A stretch of DNA of 64,000 nucleotides. Origin: an uncultured Lachnospiraceae bacterium (GTDB taxonomy: Bacteria; Bacillota; Clostridia; Lachnospirales; Lachnospiraceae). The notes under the pieces were generated by a model. That model made no database searches and was not told the origin of the DNA. It was given only the letters and a program-made list of their open reading frames with translations. Below, one piece after another: positions 54,997-62,937 of this stretch. The position numbers were made by a program, and so were the translations under genes. The stretch is taken from positions 1 through 64,000 of the forward strand of contig OMZG01000003.1 in assembly GCA_900315505.1 (NCBI GenBank). Direction: 5' to 3'. Every line of letters starts with the position of its first letter. The stretch's first letter is position 1.

Positions 54997-55770
54997 ATGG
55001 ATTTCTTCAGGAGCATGGCGATAGCCTTTTCGATGTATTCAGCAATCCCGATGCCGCAGTTCCAGTGGGATCAGAAGAGCTATCAGAATTCTTTTTCATT
55101 TTTCCCGTTTGTAGGGGCGGGACTGTCGGGAGTGCTGTATCTCATATACAGACTATTTGACAGACTGGGACTTAACGGACTGGTGATAACAATAGTTCTT
55201 ACTGCCTGCATTGTGATATATACCGGCGGATTCCATATTGATGGTTATATGGACACGATGGATGCACTCTGTTCGCACCGTTCAAGAGATGAGAAGATTA
55301 AGATAATGAAGGACCCGCACATTGGAGCGTTCGGAGTCATTCAGCTGATGGTGCTTACACTCTTTATGATATCTGGCGTATATGAAGCAATAGGTAGAGG
55401 CAGATTCTATTCGCTCCTATATACATTTGTAATATCGAGAGCATTGTCAGGAATCGCAGTGTGCACTTTCAAGAGAAGAGATAATAATACTTCACTTATC
55501 CGCTTCGAAGCAGAGGACAGCAGGCAGCTGATGCTGTTCTGGATGTTTTTTTATATTTTTCTGGCTCTGGTCCTTATGTTCTTAAATCATGATTCGACCG
55601 CAATCATGGCGACACTCGTGAGCGTGGTGTGGCTTTTCGTCTCTAAGGCCATCTGTGAAAAGGAGTTCGGTGGCATAAGCGGAGATACGAGCGGATATTT
55701 CCTGTGCATATGTGAAGTGGTATATACGTGGGCGGTTGTAATAGCAGCAGCGGTCAGACTGTATATTTAA
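54997..55770 (+). CDS. cobS: adenosylcobinamide-GDP ribazoletransferase (cobalamin synthase)
   Basis: A 257-residue membrane enzyme (about six or seven helices) that joins alpha-ribazole to adenosylcobinamide-GDP. The diagnostic motif is GGFHIDGYMDTMDALCSHRS with KDPHIGAFG after it. It starts 3 bp after the LD-carboxypeptidase stop, with almost no ribosome site, so coupling is likely. No other cobalamin gene (cobT, cobU, cobC) or B12 riboswitch is near. Confidence 0.9.
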   Translation: MDFFRSMAIAFSMYSAIPMPQFQWDQKSYQNSFSFFPFVGAGLSGVLYLIYRLFDRLGLNGLVITIVLTACIVIYTGGFHIDGYMDTMDALCSHRSRDEKIKIMKDPHIGAFGVIQLMVLTLFMISGVYEAIGRGRFYSLLYTFVISRALSGIAVCTFKRRDNNTSLIRFEAEDSRQLMLFWMFFYIFLALVLMFLNHDSTAIMATLVSVVWLFVSKAICEKEFGGISGDTSGYFLCICEVVYTWAVVIAAAVRLYI

Positions 55771-55777
55771 TTTGAAT

Positions 55778-55832
55778 TTTACATAGATTTTACATCAGAG
55801 CCCTTGCAGAATTTACAGGGGCTCTTTACAAT
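55778..55832 (+). promoter_or_regulatory. phoP promoter with PhoP-box-like direct repeats and a hairpin
   Basis: Two TTTACA hexamers (55778-55783 and 55789-55794) are 11 bp apart, the spacing of PhoP boxes in Bacillus. They stand just upstream of a promoter: TTGCAG (55804-55809), 17 bp, TACAAT (55827-55832). More TTTACA copies occur at 55812 and 55825. An AGAGCCC/GGGCTCT hairpin (55797-55825) may end the cobS transcript inside the same region. Confidence 0.6.
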
Positions 55833-55862
55833 GTAATGGTAAATGTCTGAAAGGAGATTTCC

Positions 55863-56540
55863 ATGATCTACTGTGTAGAGGATGATGACAATATAAGAGA
55901 GCTGGTCGTATATACGCTTGATTCGACTGGGCTTCCGGCAAAGGGATTTCCGGGTGGAACGGAGTTTCTGACTGCGCTTAAGAATGAGCTGCCAGAGCTC
56001 GTGCTTCTTGATATCATGCTGCCGGGTGAGGACGGCATGCAACTGTTATCTGATCTGAGAAAAGATCCGAAGACAAAGAACATTCCTGTCATAATGCTTA
56101 CCGCAAAAGGTGCTGAATATGACAAGGTCTCGGCTCTTGATATGGGAGCAGACGATTATGTGACTAAGCCATTCGGCATGATGGAGCTGGTGTCACGTAT
56201 TCGTGCAGTGCTTCGCAGGACAGGCAGAGGAAAAAACAGTGACGAGCCCGTGCTCAGTTCAGGCACTATTAAGATTGATGTGCTTCGTCACACAGTAACA
56301 GTCGGTGGGAAGGAAATTGTACTCACCCTGAAGGAGTTTGAACTTCTGAAGATGCTCATTTTAAACAGCGGTGTAGTCCTGACCCGTGAACAGCTTCTTG
56401 AAGACATCTGGGGATACAATTTTGATGGAGAAACGAGAACTGTTGATGTGCATGTGAGGTCCCTACGGCAGAAGCTTGGAAAAGAAGGGGACCGTATAGA
56501 GACAGTTCGTGGCGTAGGCTACAGAATCAGGGAGAAGTAA
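55863..56540 (+). CDS. phoP: PhoP/PhoB-type response regulator
   Basis: A 225-residue OmpR-class regulator. The receiver domain has the acidic pocket E6-D7-D8, phospho-acceptor D50 (LLDIMLPGEDG) and K102 (VTKPF). The C-terminal winged helix (about 130-225) shows LTLKEFELLKMLI and TVDVHVRSLRQKLG. It is followed by its sensor kinase after one base and by pst genes, so phosphate-starvation control is firm. Its own promoter has PhoP-box-like repeats. AAAGGAGA precedes the ATG. Confidence 0.93.
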   Translation: MIYCVEDDDNIRELVVYTLDSTGLPAKGFPGGTEFLTALKNELPELVLLDIMLPGEDGMQLLSDLRKDPKTKNIPVIMLTAKGAEYDKVSALDMGADDYVTKPFGMMELVSRIRAVLRRTGRGKNSDEPVLSSGTIKIDVLRHTVTVGGKEIVLTLKEFELLKMLILNSGVVLTREQLLEDIWGYNFDGETRTVDVHVRSLRQKLGKEGDRIETVRGVGYRIREK

Positions 56541-56541
56541 G

Positions 56542-57861
56542 ATGCAGAAGAAGATTCAGACACGTATGATTCAGGTGATAGCTCTGGCCTTGCTTATAGC
56601 CTATGCTGTCACCATATTTTTTGTCTATAGACGCATAGAAGATATTTCAGAAAAAAATGTCCGCTACGAGTCAGAATATTTATCAGAAGCGGTGAATATA
56701 AACGGACCTGCTTTCCTGAAGTCACTGAAACATCTGGAATCAGGGACGAGGATTACGCTTATTGATACAGATGGTTCGGTGCTATATGATTCAAAAGAGG
56801 ATTCACACACACTTGAAAATCATAAGAACAGGCCTGAGGTGGCAGCAGCTTTTAAGAATGGCATCGGTATGGATAAGCGTCATTCAGATACACTGCAGGA
56901 AGATATGTATTATTCTGCGGTAAGGCTTGATGACGGAGAGGTGCTTCGTGTAGCAAAGTCTGTGAAGTCAATTCTGGCAACAGTTCTTGATCTGCTTCCA
57001 GTGATGATCATCACGGCAGTGGCCCTGCTCATATTTGCCTTCTGGCTTGCTCACAGGACAGCAGGAGATCTGATAAAGCCAATCAACAGCTTAAACCTTG
57101 ATGAGCCGCTAAAGAACGATGTATATGAGGAACTCACGCCACTTCTTACCAGAATAGACGAGCAGAACAAGCAGAAAGATGCAATGGTAAGTATGCGTCA
57201 GGAATTTTCTGCAAATGTCTCTCATGAGCTTAAGACCCCGCTTACATCCATTTCAGGATACGCCGAGATCATTAGGGATGGCCTTGTGAAGAAAAAGGAT
57301 ATCCCTGATTTTTCCAATCGAATATATAAGGAGGCAAACCGGCTTCTTAATCTCGTGAATGATATCATAAAGATTTCGAAGCTCGATGAGGGTGAGATTG
57401 GAATCGACAGAGAGCAGTGTGACCTGTATCAGATGTCCGATGAGGTGATAAAGCGGCTGTCACAGAAGGCGAGAGAGTATAATGTGCATGTGTCACTTAT
57501 CGGTACATCTGTAATTGTAAACGGATACAGGCAGGTACTTGATGAGATGATCCACAATGTGATAGAGAATGCCATCAAGTACAATAAGTCAGGTGGAAAG
57601 GTCACGGTCACGATTGAGTCTGTTGACGGACATCCATGTGTTACAGTGAAGGACACAGGAATCGGAATACCAGAGAAGGATCAGGAGAGGATATTCGAGA
57701 GGTTCTATCGTGTGGACAAGAGTCATTCACGTGAGACAGGCGGTACAGGCCTCGGCCTTTCAATCGTAAAGCACGCCGCCCAGCTTCATAATGCGAAGAT
57801 AAATCTATTATCAAAAGAAAGCATTGGAACTACAATTACAATCCTATTCCCTAACCCCTAA
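56542..57861 (+). CDS. phoR: PhoR-type phosphate sensor histidine kinase
   Basis: A 439-residue kinase with two membrane helices (about 10-28 and 153-172) and a small extracytoplasmic domain. Then come a dimerisation helix with H228 (SHELKTPLTSISGYAEI) and an ATPase domain with N box (VIENAIKYN), DTGIGIPEKDQERIFERFYR and GTGLGLSIVK. It lacks the PAS domain found in many PhoR proteins. The last few codons and stop fall in a CCCTAAN run with a 7-base period, related to the heptad arrays. Confidence 0.92.
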   Translation: MQKKIQTRMIQVIALALLIAYAVTIFFVYRRIEDISEKNVRYESEYLSEAVNINGPAFLKSLKHLESGTRITLIDTDGSVLYDSKEDSHTLENHKNRPEVAAAFKNGIGMDKRHSDTLQEDMYYSAVRLDDGEVLRVAKSVKSILATVLDLLPVMIITAVALLIFAFWLAHRTAGDLIKPINSLNLDEPLKNDVYEELTPLLTRIDEQNKQKDAMVSMRQEFSANVSHELKTPLTSISGYAEIIRDGLVKKKDIPDFSNRIYKEANRLLNLVNDIIKISKLDEGEIGIDREQCDLYQMSDEVIKRLSQKAREYNVHVSLIGTSVIVNGYRQVLDEMIHNVIENAIKYNKSGGKVTVTIESVDGHPCVTVKDTGIGIPEKDQERIFERFYRVDKSHSRETGGTGLGLSIVKHAAQLHNAKINLLSKESIGTTITILFPNP

Positions 57862-57864
57862 TAT

Positions 57865-57891
57865 CTAACATAAACTTTACAAATCTTAACG
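57865..57891 (+). promoter_or_regulatory. PhoP-box-like repeats upstream of pstS
   Basis: CTAACA (57865-57870), TTTACA (57876-57881) and TTAACG (57886-57891) lie 11 and 10 bp apart, in the style of PhoP boxes. They are upstream of the phoR terminator, so their distance from the likely pstS promoter (CATAAT near 57937) is large. Tentative. Confidence 0.4.
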
Positions 57892-57921
57892 GAGGCTTAA
57901 CCGCACCTCCGTTATTTTTTT
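57888..57921 (+). terminator. terminator between phoR and pstS
   Basis: An 8-bp stem AACGGAGG/CCTCCGTT (57888-57895 with 57906-57913) is followed by ATTTTTTT. It separates low-level phoPR from pst expression. Confidence 0.9.
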
Positions 57922-57991
57922 ACCTTCATGCCATATCATAATAACTGTAACAAGGGAATGCCAAGGATTTATATGAAAAGGAGCAAACAAA

Positions 57992-58882
57992 ATGAAAAAG
58001 AAAATCTTATCCCTTATGTTGATGTCATTGGTTACAGTATCAACTCTTCTTACAGGATGTGGCGGTAGCGCATCGAATTCAAGCTCAGCAGATTCAGGAT
58101 CATCGGGTAGCTCATCATCGAGTGCCACAGCTTCATCAGCAAGCTCTTCACTTTCAGGAACCGTAGCTACTGACGGATCGACTTCAATGGAGAAGGTCAT
58201 CGGTTACCTGAGCGAAGCATTCATGAAAGACAATCCGGATGTCAAGGTGACATACAACCCGACAGGTTCAGGGTCAGGAATCGAAGCAGTAGGAAAAGGC
58301 AGCTGCGATATCGGACTTGCAAGCCGTGACCTGACAGATGAAGAGAAGTCATCGGGGCTCAAGCAGACTACAATCGCTCTTGATGGAATCGGAATTATAG
58401 TAAATCCACAGAACGGTGTTGAAGACTTATCTATAGATCAGATAGCTAAGATCTATACAGGAGAGATCACGAACTGGAAGGATGTCGGCGGAGCAGACGG
58501 ACAGATAGTAGTCATCGGACGTGAGGCTGCATCAGGAACCCGTGATGGATTCGAGACAATCACAAATACCAAGGAGAAATGCAAATACGCACAGGAGCTT
58601 ACATCTACAGGTGATGTGGTACAGACAGTAGCTGGCAATCCGAATGCAATCGGATATGCATCAATAGCAGATCTTAATGATAGCGTAAAGGCTATAAAGG
58701 TCGGCGGAGTCGCACCATCAGAGGATACAGTAAAGGACGGATCTTATAAGATCCAGCGTAATTTCAATCTGATCACAAAGGATGGAGCTACACTCAGCGC
58801 ACCAGCACAGGCATTCTTCGATTACTGCACAGGGGCCGATGCCGGGCAGTATATTTCTAAAGCGGGTGCAGTTTCAAAATAA
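57992..58882 (+). CDS. pstS: phosphate-binding lipoprotein PstS
   Basis: A 296-residue lipoprotein with signal peptide and lipobox LTGC (cysteine 23), a Ser/Ala/Gly-rich linker (about 25-55), and the phosphate-binding protein fold. The binding loops are TDGSTSMEKV and NPTGSGSGIEAV, then REAASGTRDGFE. It captures phosphate outside the membrane for PstCAB. AAAGGAG precedes the ATG. An inverted heptad array starts directly after its stop. Confidence 0.96.
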   Translation: MKKKILSLMLMSLVTVSTLLTGCGGSASNSSSADSGSSGSSSSSATASSASSSLSGTVATDGSTSMEKVIGYLSEAFMKDNPDVKVTYNPTGSGSGIEAVGKGSCDIGLASRDLTDEEKSSGLKQTTIALDGIGIIVNPQNGVEDLSIDQIAKIYTGEITNWKDVGGADGQIVVIGREAASGTRDGFETITNTKEKCKYAQELTSTGDVVQTVAGNPNAIGYASIADLNDSVKAIKVGGVAPSEDTVKDGSYKIQRNFNLITKDGATLSAPAQAFFDYCTGADAGQYISKAGAVSK

Positions 58883-58947
58883 GTTCGTAGTTCTAAGTTA
58901 GAAGTTATAGAGCTTTTTGAACTCTGAACTCAGAACTTTGAACTCTA
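58883..58947. repeat. symmetric heptad array between pstS and pstC
   Basis: Four left units GTTCGTA, GTTCTAA, GTTAGAA and GTTATAG (58883-58910), a 9-base loop, then four right units AACTCTG, AACTCAG, AACTTTG and AACTCTA (58920-58947). The array starts on the base after the pstS stop and ends before AAAGGAG of pstC. It would fold as a long, partly paired stem in the pst mRNA. Confidence 0.9.
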
Positions 58948-58961
58948 CAAAGGAGACACAC

Positions 58962-59846
58962 ATGGACACTACAGCTACAATAAAAAAACAGAAAGGCATC
59001 GAGAATTTCTTCCACACGATGTTCTTAATCTTCGGATTATTCTCAATAGCCTTCGTACTTTTTATCACAATATTTCTTGTGATATCGGGAGTTCCGGCGA
59101 TTACGAAGATTGGATTCTTCAAATTCATATTTGGTACGAAGTGGGCATCGACAGCCAGCAATCCGTCGTTCGGAATCCTTCCATTCATTCTGACATCAGT
59201 ATATGGCACCTGCGGGGCACTTCTCGTGAGTGTGCCAGTCGGAATATTCTGCGCGGCATATCTGGCAAAGATGGCACCGGGTCCTGTAGCCGCTGTTGTC
59301 CGTGAGGCAGTAGATCTGCTCGCAGGAATACCTTCAGTGGTATATGGTCTCTTCGGTATGATAATCATAGTTCCGGGAGTGAGAAAACTATTCAATCTCC
59401 CTGATGGGGCAAACCTTTTCTCTGCAACGGTGGTACTCGCCATCATGGTGCTTCCTTCGATCATATCTGAATCGGAGACAGCGCTTAGGGCAGTACCGAA
59501 GGAGTATGAGGAAGGCTCACTTGCCCTCGGAGCTACATATACCGAGACGATATTTAAGGTGACCCTGCCGGCAGCAAGAAGCGGAGTGCTTACCTCTGTA
59601 ATCCTGGGCACAGGACGTGCAATAGGTGAGGCAATGGCAGTCATGATGGTAGCCGGAAATGTGGCAAATATGCCGGGAATCTTCAGGAGCGTTCGTTTCC
59701 TTACGACTGCGGTCGCAAGTGAGATGAGCTACTCTTCAGGACTCCAGAGGCAGGCACTTTTCTCAATAGCCTTAGTGCTATTCTTCTTCATAATTCTGAT
59801 CAATGTGGTACTCAGAAAACTCACATCGAAAGGCGAGGTAAAATGA
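58962..59846 (+). CDS. pstC: phosphate ABC transporter permease PstC
   Basis: A 294-residue permease with six membrane helices. The ABC-contact EAA loop is EEGSLALGATYTETIFKVTLP, and the glycine GTGRAIGEAMAV follows. ATG 58962 is used because AAAGGAG is 8 bases upstream; longer forms would read through the repeat array. It overlaps pstA by 4 bp (ATGA). Confidence 0.95.
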   Translation: MDTTATIKKQKGIENFFHTMFLIFGLFSIAFVLFITIFLVISGVPAITKIGFFKFIFGTKWASTASNPSFGILPFILTSVYGTCGALLVSVPVGIFCAAYLAKMAPGPVAAVVREAVDLLAGIPSVVYGLFGMIIIVPGVRKLFNLPDGANLFSATVVLAIMVLPSIISESETALRAVPKEYEEGSLALGATYTETIFKVTLPAARSGVLTSVILGTGRAIGEAMAVMMVAGNVANMPGIFRSVRFLTTAVASEMSYSSGLQRQALFSIALVLFFFIILINVVLRKLTSKGEVK

Positions 59847-60736
59847 TGGATGCAGCAGGAACGGCTGATCTGATAATCACAGCCAAAGAAAAGATTTCAG
59901 TAAAAAGACGGGTAAAGGGAGCAGTCCTCAGGGGACTAATGTATTTTGCGGCAGCCCTTACGACGGTGCTTCTCGCAGCGATAATCGGATATATCTTTTA
60001 CAGAGGAGTGCCATACGTGACATGGAATCTCCTGTCGACAAAGCCATCGCTTCTCGATGACAATGTAGGGATCCTTCCGAATATACTGAATACTCTTTAC
60101 ATCATAGTGATAGCACTGGTATTCGCACTCCCGATAGGCATAGGAACAGCAGTATATCTCAATGAATATGCGACAAATAAAAAGCTGGTCCGCATCATAG
60201 AGCTGGCAACAGAGACACTAAGTGGGATCCCTTCGATCATCTACGGACTTGCAGGAATGCTGATCTTCGTGCAGGCACTTAACTTCGGGACTTCAATCCT
60301 TGCCGGCGCACTTACGCTTGCAGTCATGACGCTTCCGATAATCATCCGTACGACGCAGGAAGCATTAAAGACTGTTCCTGACAGCTACCGTGAAGGAGCA
60401 CTTGCACTTGGAAGCGGCAGATGGCATATGGTACGTACCGTGGTTCTACCGTGTGCAATGGATGGAATCGTAACAGGAATCATTCTCTCAATAGGACGTA
60501 TAGTTGGAGAGTCGGCAGCACTTCTCTATACAGCAGGAATGGCTAATGAGATATTAAATCCTGTGAAGGCCGTCACTCCTGGAAATCCGGGCGCGACACT
60601 TACCGTTTCGCTCTATATGTACGCAAAGGAACGTGGGCAGTTCAATGTGGCATTCGCGATAGCGGTCATTCTTCTGCTCATCACGTTTGTGATAAATGTA
60701 AGTGCGAAGGCAGCAGCGAGGAAGCTTAGGAAATAG
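59843..60736 (+). CDS. pstA: phosphate ABC transporter permease PstA
   Basis: A 297-residue permease with six membrane helices and the loop REGALALGSGRWHMVRTVVLP. The N-terminal 30 residues are an uncommon cytosolic extension rich in Lys and Arg. It overlaps pstC by 4 bp. The last residues (LRK) and TAG stop lie in the first GGAAATA unit of a heptad array. Confidence 0.95.
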   Translation: MMDAAGTADLIITAKEKISVKRRVKGAVLRGLMYFAAALTTVLLAAIIGYIFYRGVPYVTWNLLSTKPSLLDDNVGILPNILNTLYIIVIALVFALPIGIGTAVYLNEYATNKKLVRIIELATETLSGIPSIIYGLAGMLIFVQALNFGTSILAGALTLAVMTLPIIIRTTQEALKTVPDSYREGALALGSGRWHMVRTVVLPCAMDGIVTGIILSIGRIVGESAALLYTAGMANEILNPVKAVTPGNPGATLTVSLYMYAKERGQFNVAFAIAVILLLITFVINVSAKAAARKLRK

Positions 60737-60783
60737 GAAATAGGATTTAGGGGATAGGGGATAGGAGCACTAACCCCTTTACA
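60729..60783. repeat. heptad array (GGAAATA/GGGGATA units) between pstA and pstB
   Basis: Left units GGAAATA, GGAAATA, GGATTTA, GGGGATA and GGGGATA (60729-60763), then GGAGCAC. The right arm is short (CTAACCCCTTTAC, 60770-60782). It is the second G-rich copy, like the one between atpF and atpA: both overlap the stop codon of the upstream gene and end in CCCCTT(T)ACAAAGGAG before the next gene. Confidence 0.85.
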
Positions 60784-60794
60784 AAGGAGCCAAC

Positions 60795-61544
60795 ATGACA
60801 AGTGTAATAGAAACAAAAGACCTGAACCTCTGGTATGGTAAGCACCATGCCCTGATGGATATAAATATCGACATCCCCGAAAAGCAGATCACAGCTCTTA
60901 TCGGACCATCCGGATGCGGCAAATCCACTTTTCTTCGGACACTCAACAGGATGAATGATCTGATAGAGGATGTGAAGATAGACGGCAAGGTCCTGCTTAA
61001 AGGAGAGGATATTAATTCAATGGACGTAAATGTCTTAAGGAGCCGCGTGGGAATGGTATTTCAGAAGGCAAATCCGTTCCCGATGAGTGTCTATGACAAT
61101 ATCGCCTATGGGCCGAGGATTCTTGGTATCCATAAGAAAAAAGAGCTTGACAAGATTGTCGAGACATCTCTGAAGCAGGCTGCTATATGGGATGAATGTA
61201 AAGGAAGACTCAGGACTTCAGCACTCGGAATGAGCGGCGGACAGCAGCAGAGGCTCTGCATAGCAAGAACCCTCGCGGTAAAACCTGAAGTCCTGCTGCT
61301 TGATGAGTCGACGTCAGCCCTTGATCCTGTGTCTACTTCAAAAATTGAGGACCTTCTGCTAGAGCTTAAGAAGAAGTACACGATCATCATGGTGACGCAT
61401 AACATGCAGCAGGCAGCGAGAATTGCAGACAAGACAGCATTCTTCCTTCTTGGCGAGCTCATCGAATACGATGACACAGAGAAAATCTTCTCACATCCGT
61501 CCGACAGGAGAACAGAAGACTACATCACAGGAAGGTTTGGCTGA
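60795..61544 (+). CDS. pstB: phosphate ABC transporter ATP-binding protein PstB
   Basis: A 249-residue ATPase with Walker [10 protein letters not shown], the signature [19 protein letters not shown] and Walker [13 protein letters not shown]. The order and 249-residue length are those of PstB. It energises PstCA. AAAGGAG is 8 bases before the ATG. phoU begins 1 base after its stop. Confidence 0.97.
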   Translation: MTSVIETKDLNLWYGKHHALMDINIDIPEKQITALIGPSGCGKSTFLRTLNRMNDLIEDVKIDGKVLLKGEDINSMDVNVLRSRVGMVFQKANPFPMSVYDNIAYGPRILGIHKKKELDKIVETSLKQAAIWDECKGRLRTSALGMSGGQQQRLCIARTLAVKPEVLLLDESTSALDPVSTSKIEDLLLELKKKYTIIMVTHNMQQAARIADKTAFFLLGELIEYDDTEKIFSHPSDRRTEDYITGRFG

Positions 61545-61545
61545 T

Positions 61546-62178
61546 ATGAGAGAAAAATATAACGAAGAACTCAAGGAACTCAACGCATCTCTTGTAGAGA
61601 TGGGCAAGCTCTGCAAGGAAGCTATCCTTAAGGTTGTGGATGCACTGGCCGATGAGAAGCCTGGTGATCTGAATGATATAAGAGAGGTATCTGACAGCAT
61701 CGTAAAGAAGCAGGAGGAGATCGAGAATCTCTGCTACCGCCTCATACTTACAGAGCAGCCTGTTGCCTCAGATCTTAGAAATATTTCATCTGCAAGCAAG
61801 GCCATCGTAGATATGCAGCGAATCGGAGTCAATGCACTCGATATAGCAGAGATCGTACCATACGTGGCTGATTCTCCTCTTAAGACTCAGGTGCCGATTC
61901 TAATGATGGCGGATGCAGCTTCATACATGGTATCTAAGAGTGTAGAAGCCTTTGTAGATAAGAATACAGAGCTTGCAGACAGCGTCATAAAGTATGACGA
62001 CACTATAGATGACCTATATGACGAAGTGAAGACATCAGTTATAGAAGCTATAAGAAATAACAAGAAAAAAGAGGCAGCTTCCGGTATCGATATCCTTATG
62101 ATTGCCAAGTATTTCGAGAGGATGGGAGACCATGCGGAGAGTATAGCGCATCTGGTCAGGTATTCTTTAAATCAGTAA
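61546..62178 (+). CDS. phoU: phosphate signalling protein PhoU
   Basis: A 210-residue protein of two three-helix PhoU repeats (about 10-100 and 110-205). Metal-binding acidic motifs are visible (e.g. AIVDMQRIGVNALDIAE and IAKYFERMGDHAESIA). It links PstB to PhoR and damps the pho response when phosphate is ample. ATG 61546 is favoured by position directly after pstB; in-frame upstream codons lie inside pstB. Confidence 0.95.
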   Translation: MREKYNEELKELNASLVEMGKLCKEAILKVVDALADEKPGDLNDIREVSDSIVKKQEEIENLCYRLILTEQPVASDLRNISSASKAIVDMQRIGVNALDIAEIVPYVADSPLKTQVPILMMADAASYMVSKSVEAFVDKNTELADSVIKYDDTIDDLYDEVKTSVIEAIRNNKKKEAASGIDILMIAKYFERMGDHAESIAHLVRYSLNQ

Positions 62179-62197
62179 CCAATGTCCTCTGCAGGTC

Positions 62198-62226
62198 TTG
62201 CATTTTATACATAATTTTGGTAAAAT
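62198..62226 (+). promoter_or_regulatory. promoter of the ABC exporter genes, predicted leaderless start
   Basis: TTGCAT (62198-62203), a 17-bp spacer and TAAAAT (62221-62226). The ATG at 62233 follows after 6 bases with no ribosome site. Confidence 0.55.
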
Positions 62227-62232
62227 CAAAAT

Positions 62233-62937
62233 ATGTTAACTGTCGAGCATGTAACGAAAAAATACAGAAAAACAATTGCCGTTAATGATGTGAGCTTCAC
62301 CCTGAAGCCTGGCACTGTTACTGTGCTTTTAGGGCCGAACGGAGCGGGGAAGAGTACGCTTTTCAAGTCGATCATCGGATTCCTGAAATATTCAGGTGAG
62401 ATCACAATTGACGGGATCCTCAATAAGACTCCTGAGGCCAGGGCGAAGATGGGTTATATCCCTGAGATGCCGGCATTGTATCCGAATCTCACGATTAATG
62501 AGCATCTGGAGTTCCTGGCAAGAGCTTATAAGCTTACCGATTATGAGGATAGGGCCGCGAAGCTGCTTGATGATTTTGAGCTGACAGATAAAGCAAAGAA
62601 ATTCGGAGATGAGCTGTCTAAGGGGATGCAGCAGAAGGCCAATCTCTGCCTTGGCCTGCTCCCAGATCCAGAGCTTATCATTATGGATGAGCCTATGGTG
62701 GGACTAGATCCTCATGCGATCAAGAAGCTTAAGGAAATCATAGAACAGGAGAGAGACGCTGGAAAGACAGTGATCGTCAGCACTCATATCATAGGCTCCA
62801 TTGATATGCTCTGGGACCGTGTGCTTATCATGCAGAACGGTGTGCTTCATGCAGATATGACAAAGGAAGAAGTGGATTCGACAGGAAGGAGTCTCGAAGA
62901 TATCTTTTTCGATGTCACAGAAGGTGGTGACAGATGA
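62233..62937 (+). CDS. ABC transporter ATP-binding protein
   Basis: A 234-residue ATPase of the exporter/drug-resistance class: Walker A GPNGAGKST, signature ELSKGMQQKANLC (an LSKGM variant of LSGGQ) and Walker B LIIMDEPMVGLD. It overlaps the next permease gene by 4 bp (ATGA), so the two form one transporter. The substrate is unknown; such pairs in Lachnospiraceae are often bacteriocin- or stress-related. No Shine-Dalgarno precedes the start. Confidence 0.92.
   Translation: MLTVEHVTKKYRKTIAVNDVSFTLKPGTVTVLLGPNGAGKSTLFKSIIGFLKYSGEITIDGILNKTPEARAKMGYIPEMPALYPNLTINEHLEFLARAYKLTDYEDRAAKLLDDFELTDKAKKFGDELSKGMQQKANLCLGLLPDPELIIMDEPMVGLDPHAIKKLKEIIEQERDAGKTVIVSTHIIGSIDMLWDRVLIMQNGVLHADMTKEEVDSTGRSLEDIFFDVTEGGDR

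Noticed and set aside
54994..55000. Cobalamin riboswitch ahead of cobS
   Set aside because: Only 3 bp separate cobS from the preceding stop codon; no B12 box is seen in the upstream gene's leader.
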